A DNA stretch of 6,291 nucleotides from Paenibacillus sp. UBA6285 (GCA_002438345.1 DJUJ01000139.1:32578-38868); one strand, 5' to 3'. Shown: positions 1-6,111, counted from the first letter of the stretch. The notes: a model not told the origin generated them from the letters alone. Made by a program: numbers and translations.

Positions 1-1
1 T

Positions 2-631
2 CCTTATAATGAAGATGTCTGGAAATACAATGTCGATATTGCCAAAGAAGCTGTTAAACTCGGCTTTAAAGAGATTCAATTCGACTACGTACGCTTTCCT
101 GAAGGATTCGAAAAACGTGCAGATACACTTAAATACACTAAATCCAGCGATTCTCGCGTAGACATTATTTCTAATTTTGTGAACTATGCCAAAGCTGAGC
201 TTGCTCCACTAGGTGTTCGTGTGTCCGTAGATATTTTTGGATATGCTGCATCTGCCCCTGCTAAGGGCATTGGACAAGACTTTGTTAAAATATCCAAGAA
301 TGTGGATGTCATCAGCCCGATGGTATATCCAAGTCATTATTCAACAGGATGGTTTGGAGTGAAGGAGCCTGACTTAGATCCATATGCTACCATCAAAGGA
401 TCCATGGTTGATACGCATAAGAAGCTTGATCCACTGGGCAGCTACAAACCCATTATTCGTCCTTGGATTCAAGACTTTACAGCAAGCTGGCTCGGAAGCG
501 GGCATTATATTAAATACGGCAAAAAACAAGTGGAAGATCAAATCCGCGCTTTAAAAGATGAAAATGTGGAGGAGTTTCTGCTCTGGAACGCCAATAACCG
601 CTATACCTCCGGCGTCGACTATGAAAAATAA
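2..631 (+). CDS. Putative glycosyl hydrolase, DUF4015 family (C-terminal part, 5' truncated by window)
   Basis: Frame 2 is open from the first bases to the TAA at 629-631, giving 209 residues. The start lies outside the window; an internal GTG at 179 is not the start, because family-typical sequence continues upstream of it. The fragment reads like the second half of a DUF4015 (PF13200) (beta/alpha)8 glycosidase-like domain: FDYVRFP at fragment residues 27-33 with a candidate acidic residue D28, VDIFGY at 76-81, SPMVYPSHY at 105-113, RPWIQDF at 153-159 and the closing strand EFLLWNANN at 191-199. The family is thought from fold similarity to cleave polysaccharides, often at the cell surface; the substrate is not established, and a signal peptide, if any, lies off the window. 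The frame ends soon after the last barrel strand, so no extra C-terminal domain follows. An intrinsic terminator begins about 50 bp after the stop, so this is probably the last gene of its transcript. The family call is firm; enzymatic function is inferred. Confidence 0.9.
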   Translation, partial: PYNEDVWKYNVDIAKEAVKLGFKEIQFDYVRFPEGFEKRADTLKYTKSSDSRVDIISNFVNYAKAELAPLGVRVSVDIFGYAASAPAKGIGQDFVKISKNVDVISPMVYPSHYSTGWFGVKEPDLDPYATIKGSMVDTHKKLDPLGSYKPIIRPWIQDFTASWLGSGHYIKYGKKQVEDQIRALKDENVEEFLLWNANNRYTSGVDYEK

Positions 632-680
632 TGTATATTGCCCTTATTATTTATAATTGAAATCAGGTAAGATACAAGAT

Positions 681-707
681 AAAGGCCCGGCGTCTGCCGG
701 GTCTTTT
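681..707 (+). terminator. Intrinsic terminator after the DUF4015 gene
   Basis: An 11-bp stem (681-691 with 696-706, one G-U pair at 685/702) closes on the 4-nt loop GTCT. The core is CCCGGC/GCCGGG, and the 3' arm runs into CTTTT, partly pairing with the AAAG on the 5' side. It lies about 50 bp after the glycosidase stop and about 65 bp before the likely MATE start, so it should end the upstream transcript and could also limit read-through into MATE. Confidence 0.85.
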
Positions 708-758
708 AATGGAGAGAAAAGGAACTTTTGCCGTAATCATTGAAAACCAACAAAGAAT

Positions 759-762
759 GAGG
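759..762 (+). promoter_or_regulatory. Shine-Dalgarno site deciding the MATE start (ATG 772)
   Basis: GAGG at 759-762 lies 9 nt before ATG 772. Two other in-frame ATGs exist. ATG 709 sits inside the T-tract of the preceding terminator and has no ribosome site. ATG 757 is preceded only by CAACAAAGA. Position 772 also fits the usual short hydrophilic N-terminus of MATE proteins. Confidence 0.6.
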
Positions 763-771
763 CAAAGAACT

Positions 772-2148
772 ATGATACAAACCACCTCTTTAAAACAAAA
801 AGCAGGACAATTTTTTCATATTTTATTTCCAATTCTAGTTACACAGATTGCTTTATCAGCCATAACCTTCTTTGATACAAACATGTCGGGTAAATTTGGT
901 ACAACCGATCTGGCAGGTGTCGCAATAGGGACCAGTCTCTGGATTCCTATCCAAACGGGTTTAAGCGGGATTCTTATGGGGATCACCCCCATTGTCTCCC
1001 AGCTCATTGGAAGCAAGAAGGATAAGGATGTAACCTATCAAGTCACACAGGGAATCTGGTTATCACTGATCGTCTCTGTAATTGTTTTACTAATCGGCAG
1101 CCTCGCCTTGTCACCTATCCTTAATTTTATGAATTTGGAGCCGACTGTAAGAGATGTTGCATTCCGTTTTCTTAGCGCTATCTCCTTCGGAATTATCCCA
1201 TTGTTTGGATATACGGTTCTCCGTAGTTGTATAGACGCTTTGGGGCAAACACGCGTGTCCATGTTTATCACACTAATAGCTCTGCCCGTCAATGTTGGCT
1301 TGAACTACTTGCTGATCTTCGGGAAATTCGGATTCCCTCGTCTTGGCGGTGTTGGAGCTGGTGTGGCTTCAGCCATCACCTACTGGGTAATATTCTCAGT
1401 TGCCCTTCTGTTCATTTATTGAGCTGAACCATTTGTTAACCTTAGAATCTTCCGAAAGTTCTACTTTATATCGCTAAAAAGCTTCAAAGACCTACTAAAG
1501 ATCGGCGTACCTATCGGCTTCTCGATTTTTTTTGAAACTGCGGTCTTCTCCGCCGTAACCTTGTTAATGAGTCAGTTCGATACCGTAACGATTGCAGCTC
1601 ATCAAGCTGCCATTAATTTTGCAACTACGTTGTATATGATTCCACTCAGTATTTGCATCAGCCTTACCATCCTTGTCGGCTTCGAGACTGGATCTGGCAG
1701 ACAAAAGGATGCTCGTCAATATGCCATAATGGGAATTGGACTTGCGGCTATACTCTCGCTGGCAACAGCACTCCTGCTCTTATTTGCTGGACACCAAGTA
1801 GCTGGTTTATACTCTGATGAACCTGATGTCATTTCTTTAATTCAGCACTTCTTGATCTATGCGATCTTTTTCCAGATCTCCGATGCGATTGCCACACCTA
1901 CGCAAGGAGCGCTACGCGGATATAAAGATGTTAACCCAGCCTTCATTATTTGTTTTATAGCTTATTGGGTTATAGGGCTTCCTACTGGTTATGTGCTTGC
2001 GACCTACACAGATTTAGGAGCATACGGTTATTGGATCGGACTTATCACCGGCCTTGCCATCGGCGCCACACTGCTCTTGTCTCGACTTGTCAAAGTTCAA
2101 TGTCGTTATGCCACACAATATGCAGACGCTCAACCACATCATAAATAA
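772..2148 (+). pseudogene. MATE family multidrug efflux transporter, interrupted by one in-frame TGA
   Basis: Frame 1 encodes a full-size MATE protein of 458 codons, typical of the family, interrupted only by TGA at 1420-1422 (codon 217). Residues 1-216 hold the first MatE domain: a first helix with FFDTNMSG at 33-40, TGLSGILMGITPIVSQLIG at 62-80, and the conserved LNYLLIFG...GGVGAGVAS block at 177-200. After the TGA the same frame resumes with [10 protein letters not shown] and carries the second MatE domain ([30 protein letters not shown]) to TAA 2146-2148. MATE proteins are 12-helix inner-membrane Na+/H+-coupled exporters of cationic drugs and other toxic organic compounds; both lobes are needed, so a product stopping at 216 residues should be inactive. 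The first in-frame starts after the TGA are TTG 1561 and ATG 1567, both without a ribosome site and inside a membrane region, so independent translation of the second half is unlikely. Alternatives are a sequencing error or UGA read-through. No convincing promoter lies between the preceding terminator and the start. Confidence 0.85.
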
Positions 2149-2163
2149 TAAATAGTACACAAA

Positions 2164-2199
2164 AAAAGGAACAGTGCGAAACTCGCAGCTGTTCCTTTT
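2164..2199. terminator. Bidirectional terminator between MATE and pfkA
   Basis: AAAAGGAACAG at 2164-2174 pairs with CTGTTCCTTTT at 2189-2199. An upper stem TGCGA/TCGCA (2175-2179 with 2183-2187) follows, with one bulged G at 2188 and the loop AAC. The A-run at 2161-2167 gives a U-tract for leftward transcripts, and the T-run 2196-2199 serves rightward ones. It lies 15 bp beyond the MATE stop and 14 bp beyond the pfkA stop, so it can serve both convergent genes. Confidence 0.85.
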
Positions 2200-2213
2200 G
2201 TATGTGTAGTTAA

Positions 2214-3185
2214 TTATTGAGAAAGACGGGATGCAAGCTCGTACAACTCTACGTCAAAGTCCTTCTTCGTATTCACTACAAGATCGATATCTGTAAGGGC
2301 TAGTTCACCCTTGATGATACCGCAGGCTTTATCGGATTCACCTTCAATTAGCTTACGTACGGCAAAATCGCCAAGACGGCTAGCGAGGTTCCGGTCTCCA
2401 GGGGTTGGTGTTCCTCCACGTTGAATATGTCCAAGTACAGTAACACGTGCATCCAGAGAAGCATGACGATCTTTCAGCGCTTGTGCCACATCTTCACCTT
2501 TACCTACGCCCTCTGCAACAATTACGATACTGTGACGTTTACCTCTGATAAAGTTGTCGCGCATCCGATCAGCAACTTCATTCAAGTCATATGGCATTTC
2601 TGGTACAAGAATCGTTTCTGCTCCAGAAGCCAGACCCGCATGTAGCGCGATATCTCCACAGTGACGTCCCATAACTTCTACAATTGAAGAACGCTCATGG
2701 GAGGACATAGTGTCACGCAGCTTGTTAATGGCGTCTACAACGACACCAACCGCTGTATCAAACCCAATGGTGTAGTCCGTGTAGGAAATATCATTATCAA
2801 TAGTTCCCGGCAAAGCCATCGTCTTGATACCGAGTTTACTTAGTTTATTAGCGCCTTTATAAGAACCATCTCCACCGATAACAACTAAGCCATCGATGCC
2901 CATTTCATTAAGAATATCCGCGCCCTTTTGCTGACCTTCTGGCTTTGTGAACTCCAGACATCTTGCAGATTGCAGAATTGTGCCTCCGCGTTGAATAATG
3001 TCGCCTACACTGCGAAGATCCATAGGGAAGATATCACGATTCAGAAGTCCTTGATATCCACGTTGCACACCATAGACTTCGATACCGAAATAAAGTGCGC
3101 TTCTTACAACCGAACGAACAGCGGCGTTCATACCTTGTGAATCTCCACCACTAGTCAGTACTGCAATTTTTTTGATTTTTGACAT
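2214..3185 (-). CDS. pfkA: ATP-dependent 6-phosphofructokinase
   Basis: A 323-residue cytoplasmic glycolytic enzyme that phosphorylates fructose 6-phosphate to fructose 1,6-bisphosphate with ATP; family members are homotetramers. Bacillus enzymes are about 319 residues. Visible motifs: TSGGDSQGMN at 11-20 (ATP-binding loop), IIQRGGT at 63-69, VIGGDGS at 102-108, PGTIDND at 126-132 with catalytic D130 (D127 in Geobacillus numbering), VEVMGRHCGD at 169-178 (substrate contacts M172-G173-R174) and VLGHIQRGG at 250-258. R24, R28, R157 and E190 match allosteric-site residues of the Geobacillus enzyme (R21, R25, R154, E187), so ADP activation and PEP inhibition are expected. Q17 replaces the proline more common in GGD(S/A)PGMN. 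The start at 3185 is set by a perfect AAGGAGG; an upstream in-frame ATG at 3221 would add 12 atypical residues. It lies 66 bp downstream of the terpene synthase gene; no pyk or accA is beside it. A weak TATAAA at 3231-3226 could be a private -10, but no good -35 accompanies it. Confidence 0.97.
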   Translation of the reverse strand: MSKIKKIAVLTSGGDSQGMNAAVRSVVRSALYFGIEVYGVQRGYQGLLNRDIFPMDLRSVGDIIQRGGTILQSARCLEFTKPEGQQKGADILNEMGIDGLVVIGGDGSYKGANKLSKLGIKTMALPGTIDNDISYTDYTIGFDTAVGVVVDAINKLRDTMSSHERSSIVEVMGRHCGDIALHAGLASGAETILVPEMPYDLNEVADRMRDNFIRGKRHSIVIVAEGVGKGEDVAQALKDRHASLDARVTVLGHIQRGGTPTPGDRNLASRLGDFAVRKLIEGESDKACGIIKGELALTDIDLVVNTKKDFDVELYELASRLSQ

Positions 3186-3194
3186 TCTGTTGTT

Positions 3195-3201
3195 CCTCCT
3201 T
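3195..3201 (-). promoter_or_regulatory. Shine-Dalgarno site of pfkA
   Basis: On the minus strand AAGGAGG, a perfect match to the anti-SD of 16S rRNA, lies 9 nt before the ATG at 3185-3183. It rules out the in-frame ATG at 3221, which lies upstream of this site and has only a too-close AAAGGG before it. Confidence 0.85.
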
Positions 3202-3251
3202 AAAGTTGTGCAATGCCCCATCCCTTTTATAGGTGAAGCTTCGCAACATTG

Positions 3252-4349
3252 TTACAAAAAACGATTGCGTATCCAGCGGCTATTAGCGAAGAAGAACAGC
3301 CTGGTAAGCGGACTTCCTCTCATTAGGCTCTTAGACACAGTGCGAACTTCCCGCTGTTCGCTAACTTTCGGATCAGATAAATAAAGTGCCAGCAATCCCT
3401 CAATCACCATACGATGCATGGATGACTCTGGAAGATCACGTACATCCTTGCGGGCCCACTCAACCATGGAAGCGATCCGGCTCAACATGGTATCCGTGTC
3501 GCCATAATAATTGCAGAAATTAAGATCACCGCCTGCTCGGTCCTCTTCCTGATCAATCAAATAATCCAGCATGATGTGCAAACCACACACATGTGGAAAG
3601 TACGCAGCTCGGATCGATTCCGAAGAAGATTTGCTCAGCTTCGGATCACATGCGGATAGAAAAAGCATGAATACGCCTAACGTAGAGCCCGTCGCAGCCG
3701 CAAACTCGTTCCAGTGCAGATGTGGAGCACGGCTCCCCTGCTGCTCCCACCATTCCTTCAGGGCAGTTTCCCTGAGTTCCGGGCGGATATGCTTATATAC
3801 CTGCAAATCTGTATACAGCACAGCCAAATCACGAATCTCCGCTGCAGCAGCGGAATAACCTGGCAGCAATGAGATCATCTCCTGGCATTTTCGAACCAGC
3901 CTGTACAAGTATCCACCGTCATTCTGTTCATCACGAAGCGCATAATAATTAACAGGATCAGCGTTAGGATCAATGGCATCCAGCATAGATTGATGCAGCA
4001 GCCTGAAATCTGCAGGATCAAGCGAAGTACTGCGATCACATAAGTTATCTAGATAATCACTGATAGTTTGATAAGCAACAATAAGCGGAATAAGTATATG
4101 TCTCATCGATAAATTGCCGGCGGCATAAATACCTCCACCTATGCAATGAAACTCTTTCGTCTCAATGCTGGCAAGTGCTTGCTTCCGGAGCTCGGGATCG
4201 GGAATCCCATTCGCATCTTGGCGCCAGAAGTGGAGACATTCTCTCACTTCAGGCAGCACGTACTTATAGACCCTGTTCATAAGCCCTAATGGACCACGCG
4301 GGCTAAGGTAACGGCCTTGCTCTAATTCACTCAATGATAGTGCCTCCAC
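3252..4349 (-). CDS. ytpB: DUF2600 family large terpene synthase (tetraprenyl-beta-curcumene synthase-like)
   Basis: A 365-residue protein of the DUF2600/YtpB family, close to the size I recall for Bacillus subtilis YtpB. In B. subtilis this class IB ('large') terpene synthase cyclises all-E heptaprenyl diphosphate (C35) to tetraprenyl-beta-curcumene, a precursor of C35 sesquarterpenes. Two acidic metal-binding motifs are visible: SDYLDNLCDR at 97-106 (D98, D101, D105) and LDYLIDQEEDR at 261-271 (D262, D266, E268, E269, D270). Other conserved-looking segments are FHCIGGGIYAA at 67-77, RDEQNDGGYLYRLV at 139-152, YKHIRP at 185-190 and EGLLALYLSDPK at 317-328. No signal peptide is evident; the protein is probably cytoplasmic or membrane-associated because of its lipid substrate. 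The start is GTG at 4349, with AGGAG 8 nt upstream. It is the first gene after the divergent promoter region and lies 66 bp before pfkA on the same strand, with no terminator hairpin between them. The family is clear; the exact substrate is inferred from YtpB. Confidence 0.93.
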   Translation of the reverse strand: MEALSLSELEQGRYLSPRGPLGLMNRVYKYVLPEVRECLHFWRQDANGIPDPELRKQALASIETKEFHCIGGGIYAAGNLSMRHILIPLIVAYQTISDYLDNLCDRSTSLDPADFRLLHQSMLDAIDPNADPVNYYALRDEQNDGGYLYRLVRKCQEMISLLPGYSAAAAEIRDLAVLYTDLQVYKHIRPELRETALKEWWEQQGSRAPHLHWNEFAAATGSTLGVFMLFLSACDPKLSKSSSESIRAAYFPHVCGLHIMLDYLIDQEEDRAGGDLNFCNYYGDTDTMLSRIASMVEWARKDVRDLPESSMHRMVIEGLLALYLSDPKVSEQREVRTVSKSLMRGSPLTRLFFFANSRWIRNRFL

Positions 4350-4357
4350 ATTGTTGT

Positions 4358-4362
4358 CTCCT
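4358..4362 (-). promoter_or_regulatory. Shine-Dalgarno site deciding the terpene synthase GTG start
   Basis: AGGAG on the minus strand ends 8 nt before GTG 4349. An ATG at 4351-4349 overlaps that GTG (sequence ATGTG), but its frame reads only MWRHYH before a stop, so the GTG is the productive start. The same ribosome site is also within reach of the out-of-frame ATG (6 nt spacing). Confidence 0.75.
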
Positions 4363-4379
4363 TATCCAAATCACCACTT

Positions 4380-4409
4380 ATTATAATATGATCAGGCGTA
4401 TTTGTACAA
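4380..4409 (-). promoter_or_regulatory. Probable sigma-A promoter for the terpene synthase gene
   Basis: On the minus strand a consensus TATAAT -10 occupies 4385-4380. A partial -35, TTGTAC, occupies 4409-4404 with an 18-bp spacer. Transcription would start around 4373, leaving a leader of about 25 nt that just holds the ribosome site. The -35 lies inside the perfect 10-bp palindrome TTTGTACAAA (4401-4410). The -10 is strong and the -35 weak. Confidence 0.6.
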
Positions 4410-4410
4410 A
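4401..4410. repeat. Perfect 10-bp palindrome overlapping the -35 of the terpene synthase promoter
   Basis: TTTGTACAAA reads the same on both strands and covers the proposed -35 element of the leftward promoter. Its position is that of a repressor site, but a 10-bp palindrome can occur by chance and I do not recognise it as the site of a named regulator. Confidence 0.35.
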
Positions 4411-4510
4411 CAACAAAATCACTTTCGTAAAATCATGAAAGATTCAGAAATAACGCAAAGAAAAGACTTAGCCCTCATTTTGAGATGACGTCCTTCTCCT
4501 CATTGCTTTA

Positions 4511-4543
4511 TGCTATACTAGGCGTATTTCAATTTCAGAGGAG
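4511..4543 (+). promoter_or_regulatory. Extended -10 promoter and ribosome site of the MFS gene
   Basis: TGCTATACT at 4511-4519 is a TGn-extended -10 (TATACT at 4514-4519). No good -35 lies 16-18 bp upstream (TCCTTC at 4491), which fits an extended -10 promoter. The transcript would begin near 4526. AGAGGAG at 4537-4543 lies 9 nt before ATG 4553. Confidence 0.6.
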
Positions 4544-4552
4544 TGCAATTTC

Positions 4553-5800
4553 ATGTTTTTAAAACGGACCGGCAGCCCTTACAGCGATCAAAACTGGCTG
4601 CGTTCCTTTCTATTTACGATTTATGGCACCAGCGTTCTTGTAGTATCATACTTTCCTTTATTCTACACACATCTAGGATTTAGCAGTTCTCAGGTGGGCT
4701 ACTTGTATTCCCTTGGCCCCCTCATCTCCATCCTATCCAATCTCTTCTGGAGTATGATAAGCGATAAGCTAGGTACCATTCGAAAGATCATGTTTATTTT
4801 ACTTGCGGGTCAATTAGTAACCGGACTTCTATTAGCCAGAGCTACCGAATTTTCTACCGTTATGCTTATTTTGTCCTTTTTCTACTTCTTCTATTACCCT
4901 GTTTTTCCGCTTGCTGATGCAATGGCAATCAAAATTGCGGAACCACACGGGCGAAACTTCATTTCAATTCGCGTATTTGGCTCATTAGGCTATTCCTTCT
5001 TTGCTTTAACAGTCGGTTACACTCTAAGAGCTTTAGGGGCTACTTGGAGTCTTACCTTGTGTATAATTATCATTATAATCGCGCTTCTAATTACAATTGG
5101 ACTAAAGGATGTCAAAAAGCCTGCTCCGGAGCTTCCCAATCAGGAAGATCTTACCGCTGAATCCGGCAAGAAAGAGCACGGGCTTAAAGATATTCTGTTG
5201 CAAAAAGAGGTACTGTGGTTTTTTGGATGTGTCTTTGTACTCGCGCTGGGCCATAGAATGAACGAAGCTTTTCTCACCATCAGTTTAAAGCAACTAGGCG
5301 CTGGTGAGGAAGTGATCGGCTTTGCATTGCTCGCTTCGGCACTCAGTGAAATCCCTGTATTATTTATACTGGGCAGATACGGCGACAGATTTAAAGAACT
5401 GCCCTTGCTGGCCTTAGCAAGTCTCATGTATGCCCTTCGTTTCCTACTAATGTCGCTCGCTGATCATCCAGGCTCGATGATCGCGATTCAAGCCATGCAT
5501 AGTCTATCATTCGGCGTCTTTTTCGTAACATCTGTCCGTTATATCACTCGGATTATTCCCGATCGGCTCCGGGCCACCGGTCTTGCAATCTATACGGTCG
5601 TGTGGTCAAGTGCAGCTGGACTTCTTAGTGGTACATTTGGTGGAATGATCTATCAAGATGCGGGACGCCCCACCTTTTATATGGTAGCTGTGGGCTTCAG
5701 TGTTCTTGCCTTTATAGGTTTTCTAGGACAACATTTATTGGATTCCAATCGAGATTCGATTCGTTATTTCAAGAAAAGAAGCAAAAAAACTTCACTATAA
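4553..5800 (+). CDS. Major facilitator superfamily (MFS) transporter, MFS_1-like
   Basis: A 415-residue integral membrane protein with about 12 predicted helices in two six-helix halves, split by a hydrophilic cytoplasmic loop at about 186-216 rich in P, E and K. The half-repeat signatures are visible: WSMISDKLGTIRK at 66-78 (MFS motif A between helices 2 and 3) and its C-half counterpart LGRYGDRFKELP at 273-284. GRNFISIRVFGSLGYS at 133-148 resembles the GxxRxxGSxGF segment of the HcaT/LacY-like MFS_1_like (PF12832) group, which suggests proton symport of a small organic solute, possibly a sugar or aromatic acid; the substrate cannot be told from sequence. The start at 4553 has a strong ribosome site (AGAGGAG, 9 nt) and its own extended -10 promoter. 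The gene stands alone: the terpene synthase diverges to its left and a bidirectional hairpin follows the TAA. The C-terminus is short and very basic (YFKKRSKKTSL), as expected for a cytoplasmic tail. Confidence 0.9.
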   Translation: MFLKRTGSPYSDQNWLRSFLFTIYGTSVLVVSYFPLFYTHLGFSSSQVGYLYSLGPLISILSNLFWSMISDKLGTIRKIMFILLAGQLVTGLLLARATEFSTVMLILSFFYFFYYPVFPLADAMAIKIAEPHGRNFISIRVFGSLGYSFFALTVGYTLRALGATWSLTLCIIIIIIALLITIGLKDVKKPAPELPNQEDLTAESGKKEHGLKDILLQKEVLWFFGCVFVLALGHRMNEAFLTISLKQLGAGEEVIGFALLASALSEIPVLFILGRYGDRFKELPLLALASLMYALRFLLMSLADHPGSMIAIQAMHSLSFGVFFVTSVRYITRIIPDRLRATGLAIYTVVWSSAAGLLSGTFGGMIYQDAGRPTFYMVAVGFSVLAFIGFLGQHLLDSNRDSIRYFKKRSKKTSL

Positions 5801-5827
5801 TAGAACGTTACTGATACTCAAAAATAT

Positions 5828-5875
5828 AAAAAAGGTCTTTGCTGTCCCTTTCAATTGGGAATGCAAAGACCTTTT
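5828..5875. terminator. Bidirectional terminator after the MFS gene
   Basis: A perfect 13-bp stem (5830-5842 with 5863-5875, AAAAGGTCTTTGC and its complement) carries a second 4-bp stem TCCC/GGGA (5845-5848 with 5857-5860) above a small internal loop. Rightward transcripts from MFS meet CTTTT at its 3' end; leftward transcripts meet six T followed by ATATTTT, so it may work better in that direction. It begins 27 bp after the MFS stop. Confidence 0.85.
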
Positions 5876-5904
5876 CATCTATGTTGATGTCAATTAAACC
5901 AAGA

Positions 5905-5943
5905 AGAAACGGTTGTCATCCTTTAAAGATGACAACCGTTTCT
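5905..5943. repeat. 16-bp perfect inverted repeat (strong hairpin)
   Basis: AGAAACGGTTGTCATC at 5905-5920 pairs without mismatch with 5928-5943 around the 7-nt loop CTTTAAA. Rightward there is no T-run after the stem (next bases CGTAG). Leftward the stem is followed by TCTTGGTTT, only moderately T-rich. It could be a back-up terminator for the leftward cold-shock transcript, but it lacks the clear tail of its two neighbours. Confidence 0.75.
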
Positions 5944-5996
5944 CGTAGAAATATAAGGATATTATAGTTGCGTAACTTATAAATTCTTATATCTGT

Positions 5997-6027
5997 AAAA
6001 AAACACAGTTCTCGAAAGAACTGTGTT
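5997..6027 (-). terminator. Intrinsic terminator of the cold-shock gene
   Basis: On the minus strand an 11-bp perfect stem (AACACAGTTCT and its complement, 6002-6012 with 6017-6027) closes a 4-nt loop, and an uninterrupted run of seven T (5997-6003 read leftward) overlaps the stem's end. This is a classic Rho-independent terminator for the leftward cold-shock gene, 84 bp after its stop. Confidence 0.88.
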
Positions 6028-6046
6028 CTATAAGTTGGTAACCACT

Positions 6047-6065
6047 CTTGCAAGGGCTTGCCAAG
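6047..6065 (-). repeat. Small hairpin in the 3' untranslated region of the cold-shock gene
   Basis: Read on the minus strand, CTTGGCAAGCCCTTGCAAG folds into a 7-bp stem with one bulged G and the loop GCCC. A second short hairpin, GACAG/CTGTC, lies at 6086-6100. Both fall between the stop codon and the terminator. There is no T-run, so these are not terminators; a role in mRNA stability is possible but unsupported. Confidence 0.4.
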
Positions 6066-6111
6066 TAAATTATATATTTGTAGCAGACAGCTTAACTGTC
6101 ATTGCTGTTTC

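Larger units (their letters stand above)
5801..6111. other. Convergent intergenic region without genes
   Basis: These 311 bp between the MFS stop and the cold-shock stop are AT-rich and hold three strong, unrelated inverted repeats (5830-5875, 5905-5943, 6002-6027), listed separately. A further AT-rich imperfect structure lies at 5951-5993, with outer arms ATATAAG/CTTATAT and an inner TATAGTT/AACTTATA hairpin. Short frames such as an ATG at 5881 (about 28 codons) and one on the minus strand at about 6099 (10 codons) lack ribosome sites. I see no coding gene and no convincing promoter. Confidence 0.7.

Noticed and set aside
179..631. A separate 150-residue gene starting at GTG 179
   Set aside because: The same frame is open to the left edge and the upstream residues (including FDYVRFP) belong to the same DUF4015 domain, so GTG 179 is an internal valine.
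816..1292. Minus-strand open frames inside the MATE gene (816-1016, 1038-1292)
   Set aside because: They lie antisense to a clear MATE coding frame, resemble no family I know, and have no convincing ribosome sites.
1405..1440. Selenocysteine insertion or programmed recoding at the MATE TGA
   Set aside because: MATE proteins are not known selenoproteins, no stable stem-loop is evident just after the TGA, and a point mutation is simpler.
1561..2148. An independent half-size transporter starting at TTG 1561
   Set aside because: It is the in-frame continuation of the MATE protein, has no ribosome site, and would start within a membrane segment.
2421..3140. Plus-strand open frames antisense to pfkA (2421-2645, 2928-3140)
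   Set aside because: Shadow frames of the highly conserved pfkA, with low-complexity unrecognisable products.
4435..4488. Short peptide (17 codons) from ATG 4435 upstream of the MFS gene
   Set aside because: No ribosome site, and it lies upstream of the proposed MFS promoter.
5140..5427. 95-codon minus-strand frame inside the MFS gene
   Set aside because: Antisense to a convincing 12-helix transporter, with no ribosome site or recognisable domain.
5881..5967. 28-codon frame starting at ATG 5881
   Set aside because: No ribosome site; it runs through the 16-bp inverted repeat, which explains its composition.
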